Shown here piece after piece: positions 37,601 through 44,599 of a stretch of 64,000 nt of DNA (the stretch's first letter is position 1; every line of letters begins with the position of its first letter). Under the pieces are notes generated by a model. It saw only the letters and a program-made list of their open reading frames with translations, searched no databases and had not been told where the DNA came from. The stretch comes from Myxococcus stipitatus (GTDB lineage Bacteria; Myxococcota; Myxococcia; Myxococcales; Myxococcaceae): NCBI RefSeq assembly GCF_037414475.1, contig NZ_CP147913.1, positions 7,066,001-7,130,000 of the forward strand, written 5' to 3'. A program made the translations under genes and the position numbers.

Positions 37601-38923
37601 GAGTCCCTCCAGGCCCAGCTCCCCGAGTTCATGCGGCCGTCCGTCTATGTCGTCCTCGATGCGCTGCCACTGACCTCCAGCGGCAAGGTGGACCGCAAGG
37701 CGCTCCCCTCTCCTTCGACGGGGAGAGGAGACGCCGGGCTCGGGGTACGTAGCGCGACGGCGATGACAGAGACGGAGCGAAAGCTCCAGGGCCTCTACCG
37801 CGAGCTGCTGGGGCTCGGCGCCGTGGCGCTCGACCAGAGCTTCTTCGACCTGGGCGGACACTCGCTGCTGGCCATCACCCTCATCGCGCGCATCCGAGGG
37901 CTCCTCGACGTGGAGGTCCCCCTCAACGAGGTGTTCGAACGGCCCTCGGTGGAGGGACTGGCCCGGTGGATTGATGCCCAGGCTGGAACCCTGGCCCCGA
38001 AGCTGCCCGCGGGGGTGGTGGCGTTGAGGCCGAGAGGGCGCAAGGCGCCGCTGTTCCTGGCCCCGCCCTCCGCGGGCAACCCCGCCGTCTACATCTCCCT
38101 CTCCCGAAACCTGAGCGCGGAGCAGCCCGTCTTCGGCTTCCAGATGCCGGGCCTGATGGACGACACCGTTCCGCTCGCGTCGGTCGAGGAGACGGCGGCG
38201 CACTACGTGGACTCCATGCGGAAGCTCCAGCCCGTGGGCCCCTATCACCTCGCGGGGTGGTCCTACGGCGGCATCATCGTGTGTGAGATGGCGCGCCAGC
38301 TCGAGTCCCAGGGTGAGCACGTCGCGCTGCTCGGGTTGATTGATGGCGCGTCGCTGGACCGCAAGGCGGCGCAGGACAGCCAGGACCTCCGCGAGGCGGT
38401 CTCCACGGGTTCGCAGTTGGTGAAGGTGCTGGTGGAGACCCCGCTGCCCAGGGACTACGCGAGCTTGAAGCTGGTGGGGGAGTGGATGGGAATCAGCCTG
38501 CCCGAGACGCCCAAGGACCTGTGGCGCAAGGACTCACTCGGGCAGCGCAGCTACCTGCGGCGGTTCCTGAAGGACGTGGTGAAGACGGTCCGCAACATGA
38601 TGGCCACGCTGCGCGCCGAGCGCTCCTACACCTTCTCCGCGTATGGCGGCCGGGCCACCCTCTTCAGGGCGGCGCCTCCGGTGGAAGGCAGGGATTCACT
38701 CGTCGACAGTGTGAGAAGATTTGCCCTGGCCGGCGTGCAAGTCATTGCCGTTCCTGGCAATCACATGACACTCATCCTGGATGAGCGGCACGTCGCCGTG
38801 CTGGCGGTCCAGCTCCAGCAGTGCCTGGATGCTGCCGCGACCGGGATGCCCCAGCTGGAAACCTCACGCGCGCTGCTGCTCGCGAGCGGGGGGAACACGC
38901 AGTCATCGAAGGAGGTCGTGTGA
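34610..38923 (+). CDS. Terminal NRPS: docking-C-A(Asn)-PCP-TE
   Basis: This 1437-residue protein adds an amino acid to the polyketide and releases it. Order: TubC-type docking domain (1-55), condensation domain with H205-H-I-S-A-D210 (Gly after Asp replaced by Val), A domain with D726, PCP Ser1085 (LGGHSLL), type I thioesterase with Ser1218 (GWSYGG) and His1385. The A pocket reads D-G-T-K-V-G-E-V-A-K. This agrees at seven of ten positions with the Asn code as I recall it (DLTKLGEVGK) and less well with Asp (DLTKVGHIGK). An Asn-derived terminus is the DKxanthene feature that argues most for that assignment. The stop overlaps the next ATG (TGATG at 38921-38925). Confidence 0.9.
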   Translation: MKMGELLAELNRRGLEVWAEGEQLKLRGPKGAAGEELRNLLAGHKQELLTLLRERQRANEERPITPVARTGPAPLSYGQQRLWFLDRLEPGGVAYNLVMPLRVEGRLDPALLERCFVEILRRHEILRTRYTELQGVPVQVVDPEPRLEFLVMDETEVFAHEPGGTEVFLRREGERPFDLSEGPLTRVLVVERGADKGQYIQVCLHHISADVWARGILMRELMVLYTAFAQGQPSPLPPLPLQFSDFAIWQRGHLQGDVRRGLVDAWKRRLAGMPPLLELPSDRPRPRVQTYAGGEVRFEVGPEQTEALKALSHAANATPFMGMLAAFFVLLHRLTGREDLVVGANAINRTRPELEPLVGFFVDNLVMRVDLGGAPGFSTVVKRVREVVLEAFAHQDLPFDLLVEELKPARNPGYNPLFQTVFSWARAVGTMPDASGMKIVPLEFETTSSRFDLNLFVDDHSDRLTVRFVFNRDLFDRSTLQHYADCFQVLLQGLLTEPQRPVADLPVLPAEARERILRQWNNTRAEGASGPCLHELFEARAAKTPDACALVVGDWELTYGELDQRSDRLAVALQARGVGPETLVGICLERSPRLVVSLLAVLKAGGSFLALDPDEPSERLRRIVGDARPRLLLTSGASVDLESLATPVLSVDEACEHFPDAIGQRLRRDVTPEHRAYVLYTSGSTGHPKGTEVTHRSIVNYLKWSVEAYRLTEGTGSPVLGSISFDGTLTSLFAPLISGRALFLLPRGQELDVLSSRAYPELGFSFIKLTPSHLRAFDGLGRLREVLERTHAVVLGGEGLHGGDLETWRAQRLSARVLNEYGPTEAAVACSFHEMSHDGAPLPERVPIGKPIPNTALYVLDRRGQPVPVGVPGELYIGGVGLARGYLGRPDLTAERFVPNPFADPGSGQEGTRLYRTGDLARYLPDGTLEYLGRLDDQLKIRGHRVESGEVEAALARHPRVVHAAVALQRVAGHEPRLVAYVQPSAPGGEPLEAALRESLQAQLPEFMRPSVYVVLDALPLTSSGKVDRKALPSPSTGRGDAGLGVRSATAMTETERKLQGLYRELLGLGAVALDQSFFDLGGHSLLAITLIARIRGLLDVEVPLNEVFERPSVEGLARWIDAQAGTLAPKLPAGVVALRPRGRKAPLFLAPPSAGNPAVYISLSRNLSAEQPVFGFQMPGLMDDTVPLASVEETAAHYVDSMRKLQPVGPYHLAGWSYGGIIVCEMARQLESQGEHVALLGLIDGASLDRKAAQDSQDLREAVSTGSQLVKVLVETPLPRDYASLKLVGEWMGISLPETPKDLWRKDSLGQRSYLRRFLKDVVKTVRNMMATLRAERSYTFSAYGGRATLFRAAPPVEGRDSLVDSVRRFALAGVQVIAVPGNHMTLILDERHVAVLAVQLQQCLDAAATGMPQLETSRALLLASGGNTQSSKEVV

Positions 38924-40023
38924 TGCCGCATCGAATCCTGTCCATGGATGGTTCCTCCATCTCCGGAGGTACGGGCTATGTCGCCACGGGGATGCTCGGA
39001 GCGCTTCGGCAGACGCTCGACACGGGCGGTGACAAGCGAACCCTGCTCAACCAGGTGGACCTCTTCGTGGGGACCTCCGCGGGCTCTTTCAACGCGGCGT
39101 TCTTCGCGCGGGAGGCGGACCCGGACAGCGCCTTCGACCGGAACATCCAGTTCTGGGGCGAGGCCGTCGCCATGAACAAGAAGGGCGTGTCCCTGGGGCG
39201 CACCCTGAAGGCGATGACGGGCACCTCCTCGCTGCTCGACTCGAACTACATGCGCGGCTTCCTGGGCAACTACTTCGGGACGACGACGCGGCTGGGAGAC
39301 CTCAAGCGCAAGGTGGTGATTCCCAGCTTCCAGCTCGATGGGACGCGCAAGGGCCTGCGGACCTGGAAGTCGAAGGTCTTCCACAACACGGGCCCGGAGA
39401 ACGACCCCGACCTCAACGAGCTGCTCATCGACGTGCTGATGCGCAGCGGCTCTCCGCCGCTCTCCTATCCCATCTACCAGGGAATGAAGGAGCAGGGCAG
39501 CGGCTACGTGGACGGAGGGCTCTACGCCAACAATCCCTCGCTCGTGGGACTGGCGCAGGCCATCAACATCATGTCCCGTCCGAACAAGCACGAGCAGGTG
39601 GACACGCTGGCGACGGAGCCTCCCAACCTGGAGTCCATCCTGGTCCTGTCGTTGGGCAATGGCATCATGCCGAAGTACCTGGAGCCCACGTTCAAGGATG
39701 GCGAGGCCAACTGGGGCTTTGCCCCGTGGCTCTTGAACCTCCGCGACCCCATGGTCCTGGTGAAGATGTTGCTGGAGGCGGGCTCGGACGCGGTGAACTA
39801 CCAGTGCCGCATGATTCTCCGGAAGAAGTACTTCCGGCTGGACCCCGCCGTGGACCAGCGCCTCTCCGCCTATGACACGCATGAGGTGGGGACGGTGCTC
39901 CTGGGGATGTTGAGCCAGCAGTCCACCATGGACCTGCTCCAGAAGGGACAGCGGTGGCTCGACAAGTCTGGATGGCTGGGTGACGCGCAGCACGGCGCGC
40001 AGCCGGCGCAAGTCGGGACTTGA
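38923..40023 (+). CDS. Patatin-like phospholipase/acyl hydrolase
   Basis: This 366-residue patatin-fold lipid hydrolase starts at the ATG of a TGATG overlap with the NRPS gene, preceded by GAAGGAGG. Visible features are a glycine-rich oxyanion region (SGGTG, about 10-15), the nucleophile elbow GTSAGS (about residue 50), and the catalytic DGG (VDGGLYANNP). No signal peptide is seen. Coupling to the NRPS-TE gene places it in the biosynthetic operon. Possible roles are trimming an acyl intermediate, editing stalled carrier proteins, or changing membrane lipid for a hydrophobic polyene; none can be chosen from sequence. The C-terminal 120 residues are less typical of patatins and may bind a partner. 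Confidence 0.85.
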   Translation: MPHRILSMDGSSISGGTGYVATGMLGALRQTLDTGGDKRTLLNQVDLFVGTSAGSFNAAFFAREADPDSAFDRNIQFWGEAVAMNKKGVSLGRTLKAMTGTSSLLDSNYMRGFLGNYFGTTTRLGDLKRKVVIPSFQLDGTRKGLRTWKSKVFHNTGPENDPDLNELLIDVLMRSGSPPLSYPIYQGMKEQGSGYVDGGLYANNPSLVGLAQAINIMSRPNKHEQVDTLATEPPNLESILVLSLGNGIMPKYLEPTFKDGEANWGFAPWLLNLRDPMVLVKMLLEAGSDAVNYQCRMILRKKYFRLDPAVDQRLSAYDTHEVGTVLLGMLSQQSTMDLLQKGQRWLDKSGWLGDAQHGAQPAQVGT

Positions 40024-40070
40024 GATGTCTGGGAATGAGGCGATGCCAGCCCTTGGAGAGGTGAGCTGAG

Positions 40071-41192
40071 ATGACGCGGATTCTCCTGGTCTCGGGAAGC
40101 GGTGGAGTGGGGAAGACGACGGTGGCGGCGGCGACAGGCCTGGCGGCCTCTCGCCGGGGCCTGCGCACGTTGGTCCTGTCCTTCGACGCCTCGCGAGACC
40201 TGAGTGGTGCCTTCGGGCTGGAGGGCCCGGCGCGCCAGGGCCTTCCCGTTCGCGCCGATGACACCCTGCACCTCCAGGAACTGGACGTCCCCTCGGAGCT
40301 TCAGCGCCGCTGGATCTCGGGCCGGGGCGAGGTGGCCGCGCTGCTGGGCGGTGGGCTCGAGGACGTGACGGCGGAGGAGGTGGCGCTCACGCCGGGGGTG
40401 GACGTGCTGCTGGCGCTCCTCCTGCTCGACGAACACACGCGAGCTCGGACGTACGAGCTCATCGTCATCGACGGTCCTTCCACGGGAGAGCTGCTGCGCT
40501 TCACCGGAGGCGCGGACGCGGTGGGCTGGTTCGCGCGCAGGTCGAGGGCGCCGGAGCAGAGTGCCCGTCGCGTGAGGCCGTCGCGGGGAGACCCGGAGGT
40601 GCTCCACGGCGTCAGCGACAGGCTGATGGACGTGGGGGCGCTCTTGCGCGACCCCACCGTGACGACCCTCCGGCTGGTGACCACCCAGGACACCCGCGCC
40701 GAACAGGCCACGCGGCGCGCTTGCACGGCCTTCGGTCTGCAAGGCATTGCCCTGGAGGGACTGGTGCTCAACCGCCTCCCTCCTGGAGACGGGAATGGCT
40801 CATGGGCAGAAAGACTCCAGCGTCTGGTGGGCTCGGTCCCCGTGACAGGGGTTGAGCTCCAGGCGGAGGATGTGGTGGGACGCGGCGCGCTCGAGGCCTT
40901 CGCGACGCGGCTCTACCAGGGTGAGGACCCGGCGAAGCCCATGAGCACCCATCCCGTCCTCGGGGTGGAGAAGGACGCAGTGGATGCGTACAGGCTGGAG
41001 GTCAGGCTGCCCTTCGTGAGCAAGGAGGAGGTTGTCCTCTCCAGGCGCGAGGCGGAGCTGGTCATCCAGGTCGGTGCCTTCCGGCGCAATGTCTTGCTTC
41101 CGAGGATGGTCGCGCGGCTCGCCACCTCGGGGGCTCGGATGGATGGCGAAAAACTGGTCGTTGAGTTCACGAAAGAAAGGGTTTTGACATGA
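40071..41192 (+). CDS. ArsA/Get3-like ATPase with C-terminal Hsp20-like domain
   Basis: This is a 373-residue deviant Walker ATPase of the ArsA/Get3 group. The P-loop is GSGGVGKTT (about 9-17); the usual signature lysine before GGVGKT is Ser, which could weaken the intersubunit contact with ATP. Switch I (FDASRDLSGAF) corresponds to DPAHSLSDAF, and switch II (DGPSTGELLRF) to DxAPTGHTLR. After the ATPase core, residues from about 305 (DAYRLEVRLPFVSKEEVVLSR) resemble the Hsp20-like domain found on bacterial ArsA-like proteins. No metal-binding cysteine pair is obvious, so arsenite export is unlikely. It overlaps the next gene by ATGA. A chaperone or targeting role for a lipophilic product or a synthase subunit is inference. 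Confidence 0.8.
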   Translation: MTRILLVSGSGGVGKTTVAAATGLAASRRGLRTLVLSFDASRDLSGAFGLEGPARQGLPVRADDTLHLQELDVPSELQRRWISGRGEVAALLGGGLEDVTAEEVALTPGVDVLLALLLLDEHTRARTYELIVIDGPSTGELLRFTGGADAVGWFARRSRAPEQSARRVRPSRGDPEVLHGVSDRLMDVGALLRDPTVTTLRLVTTQDTRAEQATRRACTAFGLQGIALEGLVLNRLPPGDGNGSWAERLQRLVGSVPVTGVELQAEDVVGRGALEAFATRLYQGEDPAKPMSTHPVLGVEKDAVDAYRLEVRLPFVSKEEVVLSRREAELVIQVGAFRRNVLLPRMVARLATSGARMDGEKLVVEFTKERVLT

Positions 41193-41680
41193 ACAGGCAG
41201 AAGCAGCGTTTGCCCAAGGACTTCTTCCGGTTCGAGACCCAGCCCGAAGAAGGGGCCAAGGTCGCCGAGGTCGTCGACTCCGTGATTCCAGGAGGACGTG
41301 GGTTCATCCAGCAGCTCTTCCGCGCGAAGAAGGACGTGTTGCAGGGGGTCGCCCACCTGCTCCAGGCGCAGATTCGCGAGCTCGAGCACATCGACCTGGC
41401 GATTCAAGGCGAGCCCCGGCCGGGTCCCGGGAGGACGGCCTCCTCGCACCCGGAGGCTCCGCTCAGTCCTCGGATGATGACCATCAAGCAGATGATGGAC
41501 GAGGCCACCACGAAGCTCCGGGCGTCCGCGGGAGGACTGCCCACCGAGCCTCCCGCCTCGGGCACGGCCGCGCCTCCGGGCCACCCCACGCCTCCCACCC
41601 AGGCCAGCCCCCGGAGCTCGGAGGGAGGTCCTGGCAGCCAGTCCGGCCCGATGGCGCCGGAGAAGATCAACCTCACCTAG
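41189..41680 (+). CDS. Small hypothetical partner of the ArsA-like ATPase
   Basis: This 163-residue protein has no recognised family. The first 75 residues are charged and probably helical (KVAEVVDSVIPGGRGF, LFRAKKDVLQGVAHLL, QIRELEHIDLAI). The middle has MMTIKQMMDEATTKL, and the last 50 are Pro/Gly/Ser-rich and likely disordered. There is no signal peptide or membrane segment. The ATG overlaps the ATPase stop codon (ATGA, 41189-41192), the tightest coupling in this part of the operon, so the two proteins probably act together. It could be an adaptor or a cofactor that loads clients. The call is genuine coding by position and codon use; function unknown. Confidence 0.7.
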   Translation: MNRQKQRLPKDFFRFETQPEEGAKVAEVVDSVIPGGRGFIQQLFRAKKDVLQGVAHLLQAQIRELEHIDLAIQGEPRPGPGRTASSHPEAPLSPRMMTIKQMMDEATTKLRASAGGLPTEPPASGTAAPPGHPTPPTQASPRSSEGGPGSQSGPMAPEKINLT

Positions 41681-41774
41681 TTCACTTCACCCGCGCTGTG
41701 CAGCCACGGTTCGCCTCTTCACGCCGGTGGGCGATGTCCCGCCACGGGGGAGGTGTCTTTCAGGAGGCGGTCGT

Positions 41775-44579
41775 ATGGAACACGAGGGACAGGGACGCAG
41801 CCTCGCGGAGCGGCTCGCCGCGCTGACACCCGAGCGGAGGGCACTGCTGGAGTTGGCGCTGAAGGGGAAGGCTCCGGCACCTCGCGCGCCGCGCCTTCGT
41901 CCTCCCCTGGGCGCGGTGTTCCAGGAGGGCTCGGAGGATATCCAGACGCTGGCGCCGCTGCCAGAGGTCTCCGCATCGTTCTCCTGGGTGCTGGCCGCGC
42001 GGGGCTCGCGCACGGAGGAGCAGGCCCGGCTCCTCGAGGCCGCGCACCGCGACCTGCGTGGGGCGCTGTTCAGGGCCGTGGACCTCACCACCTGCGAGCG
42101 CATCCTCGGCTTCGGGGGTGGAGATGGCCGGGAGTGGGTGGCCCTTGCCCGGCGGCCTGGAGCGTTCCGAGTCACCGGCCACGTGTCCTCGTCGCAGGAG
42201 GCGGAGGCCGCGCGTGAGCGGGTGCGTGCCCAATCCCTGGAGGGCCGCATCCAGGTGGTGTCGGGTGCGCTGGACTCCGACGGACTGGAGACGGGCTTCG
42301 ACGCCGCCTTCGGTCTGGAGGCCCTGCGCGATCCCGAGGCGCGGGCGCCTCTCTTCGCCGCGCTGGGGAAGAAGGTCCGCGAGGGAGGGCGGCTGGTCCT
42401 CGGGGATGTCTTCCTGAAGACGGGCCTGTCGCTGCCGCACGTCGAGGCCCTGTCGCTGCCGCTCCTGGACGAGCTGGTGACGTGGCTGAGCGCGCATGGC
42501 TTCGCGGTCGTGGACTGCGTGGACGCGGCGAGTGAGATGGGGAACTTCCTCCACGAGCCCTCGATGGATACGCGCCTGTCGCAACTGGGCTGGGGCGCGG
42601 AGGATGTCCGCGCGGAGACGGCCCGGGCCTACGAGGTGATGGGGGGCCTGCTTCGTGGAGGCGCGGCGGCCTATCTGCTCCTGACCGCGGAGAAGCGTGG
42701 GGAGCCTGGGCCGGAGCGGTTGGAGGCGATGAATCGCGAGCGGCTGATGATGGCGCGCCGCTACGCGGACCTCCCGCACACGTGGCTGTATGCGCCGCGG
42801 TGGCGGCCCGTGGTGAGCGCCCCTCGCGCGGAGGATACTCCCGCGTCATCCGCGCACTGCCTCGTCTTCGCGGACAGGGGCGGACTGGGCGCGGCGTTCG
42901 CGCGGAATGTCTCGAACTCCGGAGGCCGCTGCACCTTCGTCCACCGGGGTGAGGTGTTCCGGCGGAGCGACGACGGTGGCTACGAGGTGCCCATCCGGAA
43001 CCCGGAGGACTACCTCCGGTTGATGGAGTCGCTCGCCTCCGAGGGCGCCGTGCCCTCGCGAATCGTCTATCTGTGGAGCCTCGATGCTCCGAAGCCCGAG
43101 GGGCTCACGGTCTCCCAGCTCCAGGACGAGACGCTCGATGTGTGCGGCGGCCTTCTGTACCTCACCCAGGCGCTGCTGAAGGCGGGCGCGAACCATCCCG
43201 CCTCGCCCTCCCTCTGGCTCGTCACCCGAGGCGCGCAGCGCGCGGACGAAACAGGCGGCCTGCCGGGTCTGTCGGGCGCTTCCCTCTGGGGCTTGGGGAA
43301 GGCGATTGCCTATGAGCACCCGGAGCTCGACTGCCGCCGGTTGGATTTGGACCCGAGGCGTGGCGTGGAGGAAGGGGCCCAGGAGCTGTGGACCGAGCTG
43401 CGCTCCCGCGATGGCGAGGACCAGGTCCTGCTGCGTGATGGGACGCGCCATGTGCTGAGGCTCGTGCGCCACCGGCAATGGGACTGGGAGGGCGCTGGGC
43501 GGCTCCAGTTCCGCGCGGACGCCACCTACCTGGTGACCGGAGGACTGGGCGGCCTGGGCCTCCAGGTGGCGCGGTGGATGGTCCAGCGAGGCGCGCGCAA
43601 CCTGGTGCTGCTGGGTCGCAAGCGGGCGAGCGAAGTGTCCACCGAGGAGGTGCGGGAGATGCGCGGCCAGGGCGCGGCCATCATCTCGCTCGCGGGTGTG
43701 TCGGTGGACTCGGACCTCGACTTCGTGATGGCGGGCATCTCCAAGCGCATGCCCCCACTGCGCGGCATCGTCCACGCGATGACGGAGGTGGACGACGGCA
43801 TCCTCCTGCACCAGACGCGCGAGCGGCTGGGCCGGGTGTTCTCGGCGAAGGTCGCGGGCGCCTGGAACCTGCACCGGTGGCTCGAGGGTACGCCGCTGGA
43901 GTTCTTCATGATGGTGTCCTCGTCCACGTCGCTGATGGGGGCTTCGGGACAGGCCAGTCACCTGGCGGCCACGTCCTTCCTGGAGGGGCTCGCCGAGTAC
44001 CGCCGGTCCTTGGGGCTGCCGGGGCAGAGCTCGAGCTGGGGCGCCTGGACGCAGCCCGGTGACGAGGCCGCCGAGGCGCTCGATGCGCGCATGCGCAAGC
44101 GCGGTGTCGGCATGGTGCCCGCGGCGCAGGCGTTCTGCGTCCTGGAGCAGGTGTTCGGTCCGGTGCCGGCGGCGGTGGGGGTGATGCCCATCCACTGGCC
44201 CACCTTCCTCGGGGGCCTGCCAGGGGACGAGCCGCCGGCGCTGTTCGCCGACTTCGGCGGCGACCTGGGACCGGGCCGCGCGAGCGCCGAGCTTCGTCGC
44301 GAGCTCTTGCGGCGCGTGCGCGGAGGCTCCGGTGAGGAGGGGCGCGGCGCGGTGCTCGAGTGGTTCCGCGAGCAGGTGGCGAAGGTCCTGGAGCTGAACG
44401 CCACCCAGTTGCCGGAGCCGGAGCAGACGTTGCACGAGTTGGGGCTCGACTCCCTGATGGGCGTGGAGCTCAAGAAGCTGTTGCACGCGCAGCTGCGGGT
44501 CGAGTTCCCGCTCCAGGAACTGCTGGGTGGCAAGAGCATCGGCGAGCTGTCGGGTTCTCTCTACGAAGCGCTGCGTTGA
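41775..44579 (+). CDS. PKS fragment MT-KR0-ACP without ketosynthase
   Basis: This is a 934-residue protein from the ATG at 41775 with AGGAGG seven bases upstream; an in-frame GTG/ATG further upstream has no such site. Order: docking-like helix (RLAALTPERRALLELAL, about 8-30), a SAM methyltransferase-like domain (motif I ILGFGGGDG near 110, LKTGLSLPH later), KR and ACP. The KR keeps TGGLGGLG (near 586) but has His729 and Thr733 where Tyr and Asn are needed, so it is likely silent or structural. ACP Ser893 (LGLDSLM). There is no KS or AT. The methyltransferase probably C-methylates an ACP-bound beta-ketoacyl chain. It may supply the missing part of a module for the KS-AT0 protein at 52.2 kb. 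Confidence 0.82.
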   Translation: MEHEGQGRSLAERLAALTPERRALLELALKGKAPAPRAPRLRPPLGAVFQEGSEDIQTLAPLPEVSASFSWVLAARGSRTEEQARLLEAAHRDLRGALFRAVDLTTCERILGFGGGDGREWVALARRPGAFRVTGHVSSSQEAEAARERVRAQSLEGRIQVVSGALDSDGLETGFDAAFGLEALRDPEARAPLFAALGKKVREGGRLVLGDVFLKTGLSLPHVEALSLPLLDELVTWLSAHGFAVVDCVDAASEMGNFLHEPSMDTRLSQLGWGAEDVRAETARAYEVMGGLLRGGAAAYLLLTAEKRGEPGPERLEAMNRERLMMARRYADLPHTWLYAPRWRPVVSAPRAEDTPASSAHCLVFADRGGLGAAFARNVSNSGGRCTFVHRGEVFRRSDDGGYEVPIRNPEDYLRLMESLASEGAVPSRIVYLWSLDAPKPEGLTVSQLQDETLDVCGGLLYLTQALLKAGANHPASPSLWLVTRGAQRADETGGLPGLSGASLWGLGKAIAYEHPELDCRRLDLDPRRGVEEGAQELWTELRSRDGEDQVLLRDGTRHVLRLVRHRQWDWEGAGRLQFRADATYLVTGGLGGLGLQVARWMVQRGARNLVLLGRKRASEVSTEEVREMRGQGAAIISLAGVSVDSDLDFVMAGISKRMPPLRGIVHAMTEVDDGILLHQTRERLGRVFSAKVAGAWNLHRWLEGTPLEFFMMVSSSTSLMGASGQASHLAATSFLEGLAEYRRSLGLPGQSSSWGAWTQPGDEAAEALDARMRKRGVGMVPAAQAFCVLEQVFGPVPAAVGVMPIHWPTFLGGLPGDEPPALFADFGGDLGPGRASAELRRELLRRVRGGSGEEGRGAVLEWFREQVAKVLELNATQLPEPEQTLHELGLDSLMGVELKKLLHAQLRVEFPLQELLGGKSIGELSGSLYEALR

Positions 44580-44599
44580 GTCTCGCAAAGGGGTGGAAC

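Noticed and set aside
40071-41192. ParA-type plasmid partition or arsenite pump ATPase
   Set aside because: There is no ParB or parS, no ArsB, and no metal-binding cysteines; switch II is of the Get3/ArsA form and the gene is within a biosynthetic operon.
44360-44599. Upstream extension of the radical SAM gene
   Set aside because: It lies inside the preceding ACP domain in another frame; the GTG at 44600 follows a good binding site and gives the family N-terminus.
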